Origin: Kribbella qitaiheensis
GTDB lineage: Bacteria; Actinomycetota; Actinomycetes; Propionibacteriales; Kribbellaceae
Reading direction: 5' to 3'
DNA: 64,000 bases
Assembly: GCF_014217565.1 (NCBI RefSeq)
Contig: NZ_CP043661.1
Span: 6,572,001 to 6,636,000 of the forward strand
Part shown: one piece after another, positions 33,289 to 43,900 of the stretch
Numbering within the stretch: the stretch's first letter is position 1
How the letters are laid out: each line of letters starts with the position of its first letter
The notes under the pieces: model-generated
What the model saw: the letters and a program-made list of their open reading frames with translations, nothing else
What the model was told of the DNA's origin: nothing
Database searches by the model: none
Translations under genes and position numbers: made by a program

Positions 33289-35677
33289 CTACTTCATTGC
33301 GTCGAAGGCGTCGTCGGAGACTGCGGCGACATCGTCGACTGCTACTCCGTCGTTCGCGGGCCTGGGCGATGATCGTCAGGGTGTTAGAGCCTCGGTAGCA
33401 CTGGGTCGGCAGGTTGTCGATCGATTCCACACAGGTGGACTTGCCCGCGACCTTCACCTTGTCGGGTGTCGCGCCCGAATCCTTGATCGTCTTGTCGATG
33501 TTGACCTTGCCGCGCAGCGCGATCAGGATGAACATCCGCTTGCCGTCGAGGTTCCCGTATGCCTCGACCGTCACCTGCTTGCCATCGTTGATCCGGCTCA
33601 ACGCCTCGCGAGTCTGATCCAACTGCAGTTGACCGCGAACGTCCTGATCGGTGATCCGATCAAGCCCAGCCAACTTCGCCGGCGGGTTGATTCCGCGGGC
33701 GGTATTCAACCGGCTGAGCGGCCCAAGCCCACCGAAGTACCCGAACCCGGCCAACAGCAACAACACCACAACCACGCCACCCACAGTCACCCACGGATTT
33801 CTCCGCAACTGCACCTTCTTCTTCTCTTTCTTCTTCCCCTTCCCCCCACTGCCCTCGGCAGGCGCCTTCCCACCCGGCACCCCACCGGCACCCACACCAG
33901 CTGCTCCGCCACTCGCCCGTGCACCAACTGCTCCACCGGCAGCCCCTGCACCAGGTACTCCACCAGCCGCCGCCACACCAGCCGCTCCTGCAGCCGCACC
34001 CGCGCCGCTCGCACCCGACCGCGGCGTGGAACCACCAGCTGCCGCGATGCCGCCGGGCGCCGAGCTGGTTGAGCTGGCCGTCTTGCTGGCGGCACCTGCC
34101 CCCGAGCCAGGCGTGCTGCTGCTCGGCGTCCGTGCGCTCGCACCCGGCGCGATGCCGCCGACCGCCGCGGCAATTGAACCTACTGTGCTGCCGCCCGAGG
34201 TTGGTGTGGTGCTGCTCGGTGTGCGTGCACCAGTACCTGTCGCGGTGCTGCCGGGCGCCGCGGTAGTTGAAGCGCTGCCGCTGCCGCTGCCGCTGCCGCT
34301 GCCGCTGGCGCCTGCGCCCGAGCCGGGTGTGGTGCTGCTCGATGTGCGTGCGCTAGTACCTGGCGCGATGCCGCCGGGTGTGACGGTGGTTGAGCCGACT
34401 GTCGTGCTGGTCGCGTCTGCGCTTGAGCTGGGTGTGGTCCCGGCGCTCCCCGCCGGTGCGGTGCCGCTGGGAGTGCGCGTGGTTGAGCTTGCCGCGGTGG
34501 TCGCGGGGCCGGCGCTCGTGCTTGGCGCGGAGGTGCTGGGCGTACGCGGGGTTGTGCCTGGCGTGGTGCCGCTGGCAGGGCCAGCAGACGAGCTGGGGGT
34601 GGTCTCAATCGGTGGCGGCGAGGTTGGGCGGGGAGAGGTGGTGGACGGACCGTCCGGAGTCGTGCCTGGCGTGCTGCTGGGGGTTCGCGGGGTGGAGCGC
34701 GCGGTGCTGGCTGCGGCTGCGCTGGAGCCCAGACTCGGACCGCCGGAAGCCTCCGTCGCCGGTGCGGGCGTGGTGGCGCTCGGGGTCGCGGGAGACGAGC
34801 CCGCCCGGCTGTCGCTGGAAGCCGGCGGCGGCGTCGTGCTGCCAGAGCCTCGGCTTGTCGAGCCCGTCGCACCTGTCGAGCTTGGCGTGGTTGCGCTCGG
34901 GGCTGCCGGGGAGGGGCTCGCAGAAGTGTTGGGCGTACCTGGGGTCGAGGCAGTGGTGCTGCCGCTCGCCGCCGGTCGCGGCGTGGTGCTGCCGGTGCCA
35001 CTACCCGGAGTGCCCGGCGCAGTTGCGCCGGAGGCTGCCGGGGATGAGTTCGCGGCAGTGCTGGGTGAACTCGAGGTCGAGGCAGGTGTGGTGCTGCTGG
35101 GAGTGGCCGAGGTTGGGCGGGCGGCGCTGCTCGGGGCACCTGCGGTTGTTGAGCCTGGTGTGTTGGCGCTGGGGGTTGCTGGCGGCGGGACCGCGGCGGT
35201 GCTGCTGGTGCCGCTGTCCGTGGAGGGCGACGTGGGTGCGGTGGGGGTGTTTGGGCGGAGTGGGGTTTGGGTGGGGAGTGGGGTTTGGGGCGGTAGAGGG
35301 GTTTGTTTGGGGAGGGGGGTTTGGGGTGGCAGGGGGGTTTGTTGGGGGCGGGTCGGCGGCTGGTCGCTCGCACCGCTGGGGGTGGGGGACTTGGAGGTGG
35401 TGGGGGGAGGTGGGGTTGCCTTCGCGTCGCGGGTGGGGGTGGCGAAGGGGAGTTCTTCGGAAGGCGGTGGGGTGGGGGGTGCGGCCTTCTTGGTGGTGCG
35501 TTTGCGGGGTTCTGTGGAGCTGGCCGCCGACTTGGTGGCGGCGGGTTTTCGGGGCGCGCGTTTGCGGGGGGTGGCGGCTTTTTTGGCCGCGGCTTTCTTG
35601 GCCGGAGCGACCTCGGGCGGGGTGTCGGACGCCGGGGTGGGGCGGTCCGATTCGGCCGGGGTGTTCGGGTCGCTCAT
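33289..35677 (-). CDS. Large low-complexity membrane protein with histone-like start (frame broken at GGGCC)
   Basis: 795 aa after removing one base. Start ATG 35677 (RBS GAGGAG 8 nt upstream). Residues 25-70 are Lys/Ala-rich (AKKAAAKKAATPRKR), like histone H1/HupB tails. About 540 residues of Thr/Ser/Pro/Ala, then Gly/Ala/Ser low complexity follow, with GSGSGSGS and TPLPPQTPLP repeats. A basic stretch (GKKKEKKKVQLRRNP) precedes one TM helix (VTVGGVVVVLLLLAGFGYF) and a 145-residue outer domain with two Cys (about 30 apart in sequence order CVES and CYRG). The frame breaks at GGGCC (33358-33362); correction gives the end VAVDDVAAVSDDAFDAMK. Function unknown. Confidence 0.75.
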
Positions 35678-35720
35678 CAGGCATGCTCCTCGGGACAAGT
35701 CACGGTCTAGCCGGTGTCAG

Positions 35721-35740
35721 CCCGATGGTTTCACATCGGG
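35721..35740. promoter_or_regulatory. Small dyad upstream of the low-complexity gene
   Basis: CCCGATG (35721-35727) and CATCGGG (35734-35740) are perfect complements around a 6-nt loop, 44 nt upstream of the ATG at 35677; operator or 5'-UTR hairpin. Confidence 0.35.
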
Positions 35741-35779
35741 ACAAACTGGTCCCGCAGCGTAGCTGTTCGGTTCATAGCA

Positions 35780-35811
35780 GTAGCGCCCGCCTCCGGAGAA
35801 GCGGGCGCTAC
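35780..35811 (-). terminator. Hairpin downstream of valS
   Basis: GTAGCGCCCGC (35780-35790) and GCGGGCGCTAC (35801-35811) form an 11-bp perfect stem with a 10-nt loop, about 110 nt past the valS stop; no U-tract, as usual in this genome. Confidence 0.65.
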
Positions 35812-35884
35812 AAGTGTCTACAGCCGATGGAACAGGCCGCCCAGAGGGCGCACCCAGGAGCAGCAGTCAGCAAGCCGCAGTCGA

Positions 35885-35940
35885 GTGCTGCGGTCAGAGT
35901 GCTGCGGTCAGAGGGCCGCGGTCAGAGGGCCGCGATCACC
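35885..35940. repeat. 14-bp tandem repeat, four copies, overlapping the valS 3' end
   Basis: Units: GTGCTGCGGTCAGA at 35885 and 35899 (identical), GGGCCGCGGTCAGA at 35913, GGGCCGCGATCACC at 35927. The valS stop codon (35922-35924) lies in the third unit, so the last codons of valS are part of the repeat. Confidence 0.85.
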
Positions 35941-38477
35941 GAGACTGCGTCGGACTCGTCGGGGCTCCAGACGATCTCGCCGATGATTCGGCCGGCGGCG
36001 CGTAGGTCGACCTCGGCTTGTTCGGCGAGGGCGAGACGGTCGGCGGGGCCGCTGACCTCGACCTTGGAGACCTCGGTCTTCATCGAGACCTGCGCGGTCG
36101 ACTTGGCGCCACGGATCCCGGCGAGGACCTCGGCTACCGCATCCAGAACGGCCGGGTCGTGCGCCGTGGAAGCGACGTCGACTTCCGCGACCGGCCAGCT
36201 GGTCAGGTGGATCGAGCCTTCCTGCCACCACGACCAGACCTCTTCGGTCGCGAACGGCAGGTACGGCGCGAGCAGCCGCAGCTGGACCGACAGCGCGACC
36301 GCCAGCGCGGCCTTTGCCGACGAGGCACCAGCCTCGCCGTGACCGCCGTACGCGCGCTCCTTGACCAGCTCGACGTAGTCGTCGCAGAAGGTCCAGAAGA
36401 ACCGCTCCGCGATCTCCAGCGCGCCGGTGTAGTCGTACCGGTCGAAGGCCGCGGTGGCGTCGTCGACGGCAGTCCGGAGCTGAGCGAGCATCGCGAGGTC
36501 GACCGGCTCGGTGACGGCGGACGCGTCCGCCGACGTGGCTCCGAAGCTGAGGACGAACTTCGACGCGTTCAGGACCTTGATGGCCAGCCGGCGGCCGACC
36601 TTCATCTGCGACTCGTCGAACGGCGAGTCCATCCCCGGCCGGGCCATCGCGGCCCGCCAGCGAACGGCGTCCGAGCCGTACTTGTCGAGGATCTCCGACG
36701 GGACGACCGCGTTGCCCTTGGACTTGGACATCTTCTTGCGATCCGGGTCGACGACGAAGCCCGAGATCATCGACCGCGCCCACGGCAGCGTGCCGTTCTC
36801 GAAGTGGGCCCGGACGACGCGGGAGAACAGCCAGGTGCGGATGATCTCGTGCGCGTGGGTGTTCAGGTCCATCGGGAAGGTACGCCCGAACAGGTCGGCG
36901 TCGCGCTCCCAGCCGCAGACGATGTGCGGGGTGAGCGACGAGGTCGCCCAGGTGTCCATCACATCGGGGTCGGCCTGGAAGCCGTCCGGCTTGCCGCGCT
37001 GGGATTCGTCGTACCCGGACGGGACCTGCGAGGTGGGGTCGATCGGCAGATCTTCCTCGCGGGGGACCAGCGGGTGCGCGTAGTCGGGCTCGCCGTCGCG
37101 GTCGATCGGATACCAGATCGGGAAGGGGACGCCGAAGAAGCGCTGCCGGGAGACCAGCCAGTCGCCGTTCAGCCCGCCGACCCAGTTCAGGTAGCGGTGC
37201 TTCATGTGCTCCGGGACCCAGGCCAGCTCGTTGCCCAGCTCGACGAACTCGGCCTTCAGGTCCTCGCTGCGGCCGCCGTTGGTGATGTACCACTGGCGGG
37301 TCGAGACGATCTCGAGCGGCTTGTCGCCCTTCTCGAAGAAGTTCGCCATCCGCTTGGTCGGCTTCGGCTCGCCGTCCAGGTCGCCGCTCTCGCGCAGCTT
37401 GCCGACGATCAGCTCGCGGGCGCTGAAGACCGTCTTGCCGGCCAGCTCGCCATACAGATTCGATGCAGTCAGCTCCGAGCCCTCGAGCCACTCCGGGGTC
37501 TCCCGCAGCAGCCGGCCGTCGCGACCGATGACCGTGCGGATCGGCAACTGCAGCTCACGCCACCAGATCACGTCGGTGAGGTCGCCGAAGGTGCAGACCA
37601 TCGCGATGCCCGCGCCCTTGTCCGGCTCGGCCAGCGGGTGCGCGAGAATCGGGACCTCGACGTCGAACAGCGGCGAGCGGACCGTCGTACCGAACTTGTC
37701 CTTGTAGCGGTCGTCGTCCGGGTGGGCGATCAGCGCGACGCAGGCGGGGATCAGCTCCGGCCGGGTGGTCTCGATGTAGATCGGGCCGTCGGCGCCGTGG
37801 AAAGCGATCCGGTGGAAGGCGCCGGCGTACTCCCGGGCCTCCAGCTCGGCCTGGGCGACGGCGGTCTGGAAGGTGACGTCCCACATCGTCGGGGCCTCGG
37901 CCAGGTAGGCCTCACCGCGGGCGAAGTTGCGCAGGAAGGCGCGCTGGGACGTCCGGCGGGAGTCCTCGGAGATGGTCGTGTAGAGGTAATCCCAGTCGAC
38001 GCTGAGGCCGACCTGGCGCCACATCGCCTCGAACGCCTGCTCGTCGATGTGGGTCAGCTCGCCGCACAGATCGACGAAGTTCTGCCGGCTGATCGGGACC
38101 TGCTTCTTCGGGTCCGGCTTCTCCGGCGGCACGAACGCCGCGTCGTACGGCAGCGTCGGGTCGCAGCGGACGCCGTAGTAGTTCTGGACCCGTCGCTCGG
38201 TCGGCAGGCCGTTGTCGTCCCAGCCGATCGGGTAAAATACCTTCTTGCCGCGCATCCGCTGGTAGCGCGCGACCAGGTCGGTGTGGGTGTAGCTGAAGAT
38301 GTGCCCGACGTGCAGCGAACCCGAGACGGTCGGCGGCGGCGTGTCGATCGAGTAGACCTCTTCACGAGAAGCGGTCCGGTCGAACGCGTACGTCTGCTGC
38401 TCCTTCCATACGGCAGCCCACTTCTCCTCGAGGCCTTCGAGGGTGGGCTTGTCAGGAACGCGGGACGTCTCGGTCAT
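35922..38477 (-). CDS. valS: Valyl-tRNA synthetase
   Basis: 851 aa from the ATG at 38477. Class I motifs: [20 protein letters not shown] (HIGH as HVGH) near residue 45-60 and [10 protein letters not shown] for KMSKS; the CP1 editing domain lies between, and the C-terminal part has the anticodon-binding region. [19 protein letters not shown] is the actinobacterial N-terminus. Longer upstream frames run over folC antisense sequence and are rejected. Divergent from folC with 72 nt between. Confidence 0.96.
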   Translation of the reverse strand: MTETSRVPDKPTLEGLEEKWAAVWKEQQTYAFDRTASREEVYSIDTPPPTVSGSLHVGHIFSYTHTDLVARYQRMRGKKVFYPIGWDDNGLPTERRVQNYYGVRCDPTLPYDAAFVPPEKPDPKKQVPISRQNFVDLCGELTHIDEQAFEAMWRQVGLSVDWDYLYTTISEDSRRTSQRAFLRNFARGEAYLAEAPTMWDVTFQTAVAQAELEAREYAGAFHRIAFHGADGPIYIETTRPELIPACVALIAHPDDDRYKDKFGTTVRSPLFDVEVPILAHPLAEPDKGAGIAMVCTFGDLTDVIWWRELQLPIRTVIGRDGRLLRETPEWLEGSELTASNLYGELAGKTVFSARELIVGKLRESGDLDGEPKPTKRMANFFEKGDKPLEIVSTRQWYITNGGRSEDLKAEFVELGNELAWVPEHMKHRYLNWVGGLNGDWLVSRQRFFGVPFPIWYPIDRDGEPDYAHPLVPREEDLPIDPTSQVPSGYDESQRGKPDGFQADPDVMDTWATSSLTPHIVCGWERDADLFGRTFPMDLNTHAHEIIRTWLFSRVVRAHFENGTLPWARSMISGFVVDPDRKKMSKSKGNAVVPSEILDKYGSDAVRWRAAMARPGMDSPFDESQMKVGRRLAIKVLNASKFVLSFGATSADASAVTEPVDLAMLAQLRTAVDDATAAFDRYDYTGALEIAERFFWTFCDDYVELVKERAYGGHGEAGASSAKAALAVALSVQLRLLAPYLPFATEEVWSWWQEGSIHLTSWPVAEVDVASTAHDPAVLDAVAEVLAGIRGAKSTAQVSMKTEVSKVEVSGPADRLALAEQAEVDLRAAGRIIGEIVWSPDESDAVSVIAAL

Positions 38478-38549
38478 GCCGACAATCCTAGTGGTTGTCA
38501 AGGGGTGCTCACGACCGGTTATCCACAGCCCTCCTAGACTATGAGCCTG

Positions 38550-39926
38550 ATGAGTGACCTCTCGTACGCCGAAGTGTCGGCGAAGCTCCAGGCGCGCTGG
38601 CCGGAGACCAAGATCGACCCGACCCTGGACCGGGTCCGGCGACTGGTCGAGCTGCTCGGCGACCCACAGAAGACCTACCCGGTCGTGCACCTGACCGGAA
38701 CCAACGGCAAGACCTCCACCGCCCGGATGGTGGACTCCTTGCTGCGCGAGGCCGGACTGCGCACCGGCCGGTTCACCAGCCCGCACCTGGAGTCTGTCCG
38801 GGAGCGGATCACCCTGAACGGCGAGCCGATCGACGAGCAGCGCTTCGTCGAGGTGTATGCCGAGATCGAGCCGTACGTCGATGTGGTCGACTCCGAGAAC
38901 GAGCACCCGCTGTCGTTCTTCGAGGTGATGACCGCGATGGCGTTCGCGGCGTTCGCGGACGCGCCGGTGGACGTGGCGGTCGTCGAGGTTGGCCTGGGCG
39001 GCACCTGGGACTCCACGAACGTTGCCGACGGCATCGTTTCGGTGATCACCCCGGTCGCGGTCGACCACGCGCACATCCTGGGTGCGGATCCGGTCACGAT
39101 CGCCCGGGACAAGTCCGGCATCATCAAGCCCGGCGCGACGACGGTGATCTCGCAGCAGAGCCTCGACGTACTGGAGGTCCTGCAGCGTCGCGCTACCGAG
39201 GTCGGGGCGCAGGTCGCCCGCGAAGGCCTCGAGTTCGGCGTCACCAGCAGGACGGTCGCGGTCGGCGGGCAGCTGATCTCGATCCAGGGACTCGGCGGCA
39301 CGTACGAGGAGATCTTCCTGCCCTTGTACGGCGAGTACCAGGCGCACAACGCCGCCACGGCACTCGCGGCGGTCGAGGCGCTGCTCGGTTCGACCGCCCA
39401 GACCGAAGGCCGGATCGACAACGAGCTGGTCCAGGCGGGCTTCGCCGAGGTGACGAGCCCCGGCCGGCTGGAGGTCGTCCGGACCAGCCCGACCGTCATC
39501 GTCGACGCCGCGCACAACCCTCATGGCGCAGAGGCGACGGCAGCCGCGGTGACCGAGGCGTTCGCGTTCAACCCGCTGATCGGCGTACTGGGTTGTATGA
39601 AGGACAAGGACGTCTACGCGATCCTCGAGGCGTACGAGCCGATCATGGAGACCGTCATCTGCACCCGGAACTCGTTCGACCGGTCGATGCCGGCCGAGGA
39701 GCTCGGGGAGATCGCCGCCGAGGTGTTCGGCGAGGATCGGGTACTGGTCCGGCCGAAGCTGCTCGACGCGATCGACGACGCGATCCGGCTGGCCGAGGAG
39801 AATGCGATCGCGATGGGCACCGGCGGCGTATTGATCACCGGCAGCGTGATCACCGCCGGGGAGGCCCGCACGTTGCTGGTCCGCAAGCCGAAGGGCTCGC
39901 AGAACCCGTACGAGGACCAGAGATGA
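38550..39926 (+). CDS. folC: Folylpolyglutamate synthase / dihydrofolate synthase
   Basis: 458 aa from ATG 38550; an in-frame ATG at 38541 adds three residues but lies directly behind a TAGACT -10 box (38535-38540), so leaderless initiation at 38550 fits better. Mur-ligase-type ATP site [12 protein letters not shown] (about 50), the folate loop [24 protein letters not shown], and [12 protein letters not shown] of the C-terminal domain. Adds glutamates to folates. Overlaps the DUF4233 gene by 4 nt. Confidence 0.96.
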   Translation: MSDLSYAEVSAKLQARWPETKIDPTLDRVRRLVELLGDPQKTYPVVHLTGTNGKTSTARMVDSLLREAGLRTGRFTSPHLESVRERITLNGEPIDEQRFVEVYAEIEPYVDVVDSENEHPLSFFEVMTAMAFAAFADAPVDVAVVEVGLGGTWDSTNVADGIVSVITPVAVDHAHILGADPVTIARDKSGIIKPGATTVISQQSLDVLEVLQRRATEVGAQVAREGLEFGVTSRTVAVGGQLISIQGLGGTYEEIFLPLYGEYQAHNAATALAAVEALLGSTAQTEGRIDNELVQAGFAEVTSPGRLEVVRTSPTVIVDAAHNPHGAEATAAAVTEAFAFNPLIGVLGCMKDKDVYAILEAYEPIMETVICTRNSFDRSMPAEELGEIAAEVFGEDRVLVRPKLLDAIDDAIRLAEENAIAMGTGGVLITGSVITAGEARTLLVRKPKGSQNPYEDQR

Positions 39927-40258
39927 GGTCTCTCGCGTCGATCGTGCTCGCCTTCGAGGCGCTGTTGCTCGCCCTCGTCACGCCGGTGATGATCTCGGTC
40001 GCCGACGTGAAAGCCAGTACTGCGATCCCGCTCTGCCTCGGACTCGCCGTACTGGCGATCGTCGCCGCGGGCCTGCTCCGCAACCAGGTCGGCTACATCC
40101 TCGGCTGGGTGATCCAGGTCGCCGCCGTCGGACTCGGCTTCGTCGTACCGGTGATGTTCGTCCTGGGCCTGGCCTTCGCCGCGTTCTGGGTGATGGCCTT
40201 CGTCCTGGGCAAACGCATCGACGAAGCGAAGAAGGCACAGCAGGCGCAGGCCGGTTAG
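39923..40258 (+). CDS. DUF4233 small membrane protein
   Basis: 111 aa, ATG within the folC stop overlap (ATGA). About four TM helices ([57 protein letters not shown]) and a charged tail. DUF4233 proteins are found between folC and ndk in many actinobacteria; function unknown. Confidence 0.92.
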   Translation: MRSLASIVLAFEALLLALVTPVMISVADVKASTAIPLCLGLAVLAIVAAGLLRNQVGYILGWVIQVAAVGLGFVVPVMFVLGLAFAAFWVMAFVLGKRIDEAKKAQQAQAG

Positions 40259-40322
40259 GCTCGGCCGCCCGCAAGACCCGAAGTCAGCAAAGAACTGCCG
40301 CCCAAGAAGAAAGAGTGGAGAT

Positions 40323-40733
40323 ATGTCGCAGCGCACCCTGGTCCTGCTGAAGCCCGACACGGTACGCCGTGGCCTGGTCGGCGAGATCCTCGGCCGGTTC
40401 GAGGCGAAGGGCCTGAGCATCGTCGCGATGGACCTGCGCACGATCGACGGTGAGACGGCCGACCAGCACTACGCCGAACACGTCGAGCGGGACTTCTACC
40501 CGCCGCTGCGCGCGTTCGTCACCAGCGGCCCGCTGGTGGCCCTCGTACTCGAGGGTGACGAGGCGATCGAGGTCATCCGCGGTCTGAACGGCGCGACCGA
40601 CGGCCGCAAGGCAGCACCCGGCACGATCCGCGGCGACCTGTCGCTGTCCAACCGGGAGAACCTCGTGCACGGCTCCGACTCGCCCGAGTCGGCCTCCCGC
40701 GAGATCAAGATCTGGTTCCCCGACCTCCCGTAA
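40323..40733 (+). CDS. ndk: Nucleoside-diphosphate kinase
   Basis: 136 aa. TLVLLKPDTVRRGLVGEI at the N-terminus and the phospho-His loop NLVHGSDSPESA (His about 117) are diagnostic. It balances NTP pools by phosphate transfer. folC, the DUF4233 gene and ndk are in conserved order; the gap before ndk is 64 nt. Confidence 0.97.
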   Translation: MSQRTLVLLKPDTVRRGLVGEILGRFEAKGLSIVAMDLRTIDGETADQHYAEHVERDFYPPLRAFVTSGPLVALVLEGDEAIEVIRGLNGATDGRKAAPGTIRGDLSLSNRENLVHGSDSPESASREIKIWFPDLP

Positions 40734-40761
40734 CCACTCGGTCGGTACTGCGCTCGGTCGG

Positions 40762-43525
40762 TCAGGAATCGATCGAGCGCAGTTTGCTAGCCACGGTCTC
40801 GGCACTGGGATGGTTGAGCTCGGTCAGGAGGTCCAGGGCAAGCTCCCACCAGCCGCCGGCGGCTTCGAGGTCGCCCAGCTCGTGGTCGACGTCGCCAAGG
40901 TTCTGCAGCATTAGGGCTTGGTAGTAGCGATCGTTGAGTTCCTGGTAGAGCTCCAGCGCCTTCCGATAGCAGCGTGCAGCTTCAGCCTGGTTCCCTAGTC
41001 CGCGCTGGGCATAGCCGAGGTGGTCCCAGGTCGCGGCTTCGCCGAGCTTGTGGTCGACCTCCTGGTACAGCCGCTGGGCCTGGGTGCAGTACTCCACGGA
41101 CTGGTCGTACTCCGCGAACGTAGAAGCGTGCAGCCATCCCAGTGAGTTCAGCGCGAGTGCCTGTCCGGTCCGGTGCCCACTGGCCTTGAACAGCTCGGAC
41201 GCGATCAGGTCGTGGTCGTACGACTCCTTCAACCGCTCCTGCTGAGCCAGCACGAACGCAACCACCCGCTGGCACCAGGCCTGGGCTACTTGATCACCAG
41301 ACCGTACTGCGAGGTCCAGGGCGGTCTCTGATTCCGACAGAGCCTCGTCCAGGCGACCCTGCCGAGCCAGGGCGTGGGCTCGGTACCGGTGAGCCATCAC
41401 CTGGCCTTGCAAGTCACCGGACCGCTGGGACGCTTGCGCTGCCGTCCACATCACGTCGACCCACGTGTTCCACAGTCCGCGCCGTTCGAGGAAGCCGGTG
41501 ATCGTGCGGGCGAGATGGGTAGCGTGGCTGTCGAACCCTTCTCGTGCAGCGTGCTCGATCAGCACCACTAGGTTGGGATGCTCGGCCTCGAACCAGTCGA
41601 ACGCCTCCTGGTAGCCACCGAAGCTCAGCACATACGGCGATCCGGCGGGGTCAGGCAGTACTGCGGGGTCGCGATGCGGCCGCAGCCACTGGTCGCCGGC
41701 GTCCGCAGTGCGGAGGTAGTGGTCGAAGAGTCGCCACAACGCCTGGCGGCACTCCTTCTCCTTGTCGATCGAGCCGGCCAGCTCTCCGGCGTACACGCGT
41801 AGTAGATCGTGGGAGGCGTACCGCTCGGGGGCGAGCTGGCTGATCAGGTGTGCGCGCTCCAGCTCGGCCAGGGCAGGTCTGACGCGCTCCGGCGTAGTAC
41901 CTGCGAGTGCAGCTGCAGCAGCGACGGGTAGGTCGGGTCCGGGGTGCAGACCGGACAGCCGGAAGACCCGGGCTGAGCTACCGGTCACCAGTTGGTAGGA
42001 CCACGAGAACACCGCACGCAGGTCGGTCATCTGATCCTCACCAGTGAACGCATCCAGGCCCTGCCTTGTACGGCGTAAGTCCAGCGCCACGGTCTCGAGG
42101 GGCCAGGTCGGGTGAGCCGCTGCGTGGGCCGCCACAAGTGACAGCGCGAGCGGCAACCGAGCAGAGAGCGCTATGAGCGACTCAGCAGCCAGGGGCTCAG
42201 CAGCAATGCGTTCGGCTCCGAGCGCACCGACCAGGAGCGAGTGAGCCTGCTCCCAATCCATCAGGTCGAGCGACACCGTCCGGGCACCCTCGCTGGCCAG
42301 CAATCCCGGCAGGCGGTTCCTACTGGTCACCACCACGCGACAACCACGCCCACCGGGAAGCAGCGGTCGCACCTGCTCCGCAGTACGGGCGTTGTCGAGC
42401 ACTATCAACAGCCGTCGGTCCGCCACCAACGTCCGGTAGAGCGCGGGCCTGTGCCGGCGACCCGAACGGAATGCGGCCAGGTGCGGTCTGCAGCGCATCA
42501 AGGAAGCCCCGTACTGCGTCCTCCGGCGACACCACGTCACCTGAAGGGTCGAAGCCGCGCAAGTTCACATACAGCTGCCCATCCGGGAACTCCGCCGCTA
42601 CCCGCTCGCCCCAGGCCACCGCCAGCGCGGTCTTACCCACCCCGGCGGTTCCGGAGATCACAGCGACCGAGGAGGTCGGGCCGATCGATCCCAGCAGAGC
42701 CTGGTCCAGTTCAGCCAGCTCCCGGCCTCGCCCGACGAAGCCGCGCCCGACAGACGGCAGCTGATGCGGGACCACCTCGCGAGAAGTCCGTACTGCGGCC
42801 GCTCGCGAGTCTGTCGCGAGCACGGCTTGATGGAGGCGGCGCAGAGCCGGCCCGGGATCCAGCCCGAGCTCGTCTGCCAGCCGCCGCGAGGCCTCGCTGT
42901 AAGTGGCCAGTGCACCGGCAGGACGCCCGGCCCGGATCTGTGCCTCCATCAGCAGAGCCCAGAGCGGCTCTCGCAGGGGATGACGCTTGGTAAGGCCGCT
43001 CAGCTCGGAGGTCACCTGCGCGTGTTCGCCCAGCTCGAGGCGTGCCCCCAGAAGGAGCTCAATCGCGTGCAGGCGCTCTTCGGCCAATACCGGCACAACC
43101 TCCCGGATCAGTGAGCCTGCCGTCAGTCCGGCGAGCGGCTCACCACGCCAGAGGCTCAGGGCGTCGGTCAGCAGGCGCTTGCGGTCCAACAGGTCGGCCG
43201 TCTCCACAGAGGTCGAGACCAGCGCGCGGAAGCGGGCCAGGTCAATCTGCTCCGCCTGCACGCTGATCATGTAGCCGGCCGGCTCGGTACTGATGATCGG
43301 CGTACCGAGCATCGTCCGCAGGCGCGAGATGTAGGTCTGCAGGGCGGACCGCGGCCGGGCCGGCAGTTCGTCCTCCCAGAGGGTGTCGACCAGTGCCTGG
43401 GCGCCGACCACCCGGTTGGGCTGCAGCAGGAGGGCGGCAAGCAGCACCCGCAGCCTGTTCGCGGCCAGCTCGATCCGGCCGGAGTCGTCGACGACCTCCA
43501 CCGGACCCAGCAGCCGAAACTCCAT
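40762..43525 (-). CDS. AfsR/SARP-family regulator with NB-ARC and TPR domains (frame broken at GGGCC)
   Basis: 920 aa if one base is removed. N-terminal OmpR-type winged helix (MEFRLLGPVEV to YISRLRTMLG), bacterial transcriptional activator domain to about residue 245, NB-ARC ATPase with Walker A SGTAGVGKTALAV and Walker B RRLLIVLDNA, then about 400 residues with TPR-like helices (LGYAQRGLGNQAEAARCYR). The frame breaks at GGGCC (42445-42449) between SPAQA and ALYRTL; GGCC restores continuity. AfsR-like proteins activate secondary metabolism or global programmes; the target is not visible here. ATG at 43534 is an alternative start. Confidence 0.9.
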
Positions 43526-43686
43526 GCGGGCCATTCTCACCGGGAAAGGCCCACCGCGCCCCGGATCCGGGTGAAAGCGCGGCGAAAGCCGGATGAAGGA
43601 ACGCCGGGTCAAGCTTGCGCACGCGGGGAGAGTGACCAGGTCCGACCGTACCCGGACCACACCTCATCCACACCGTGGGGAGGAGC

Positions 43687-43761
43687 AGCGCTCGCCCGTC
43701 AGGGGAGGGGCGAGCGCTGGGGGCGAGTGGTACCGCTGCACGCGAGTAGCGGTACCACTCG
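43687..43761. terminator. Tandem perfect stem-loops upstream of mreB
   Basis: Stem 1: AGCGCTCGCC/GGCGAGCGCT (43687-43696/43709-43718, loop 12). Stem 2: CGAGTGGTACCGCT and its complement (43724-43737/43748-43761, 14 bp, loop 10), followed by ATTCTTCT. The pair could insulate the mreB promoter from upstream transcription; an RNA regulatory role is also possible. Confidence 0.55.
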
Positions 43762-43780
43762 ATTCTTCTCACCCGGAAGT

Positions 43781-43808
43781 TTGCCAGTAGTGAGGCAGCC
43801 GATACGAT
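43781..43808 (+). promoter_or_regulatory. mreB operon promoter
   Basis: TTGCCA (43781-43786), 16-nt spacer, TACGAT (43803-43808), 20 nt past the second hairpin; start of transcription about 43815. Confidence 0.6.
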
Positions 43809-43900
43809 CTGTGCCGGGCGGACGGGGAACGTGTCGGTCCCTCGGTGGCGCCGGCTGCGCGCTTAGCCTGAGATCCACGAAGCAGCAGGAGGCGCCTGCG

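Larger units (their letters stand above)
43526..43900. other. Upstream region of the mreB operon: two hairpins and a promoter
   Basis: No gene is visible. It contains the tandem stem-loops at 43687-43761, the promoter at 43781-43808 and an about 86-nt 5'-UTR before mreB, plus the unassigned promoter of the SARP gene on its left side. Confidence 0.6.

Noticed and set aside
33651-35762. 703-codon hydrophobic-looking frame on the + strand
   Set aside because: Mirror of the low-complexity gene: Ala/Val/Pro/Leu bias follows from GC-rich repeats. The minus-strand frame has an RBS, a TM helix and a structured C-terminal domain.
36018-38537. Open frame of 839 codons on the + strand opposite valS
   Set aside because: Antisense shadow of a high-GC gene: composition is Arg/Val/Gly/Asp-rich without any domain, while the opposite strand encodes an intact valyl-tRNA synthetase.
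43571-43900. N-terminal extension of MreB by 110 residues
   Set aside because: The extra frame crosses two hairpins and a promoter; the ATG at 43901 has a strong RBS and gives the standard MreB start.
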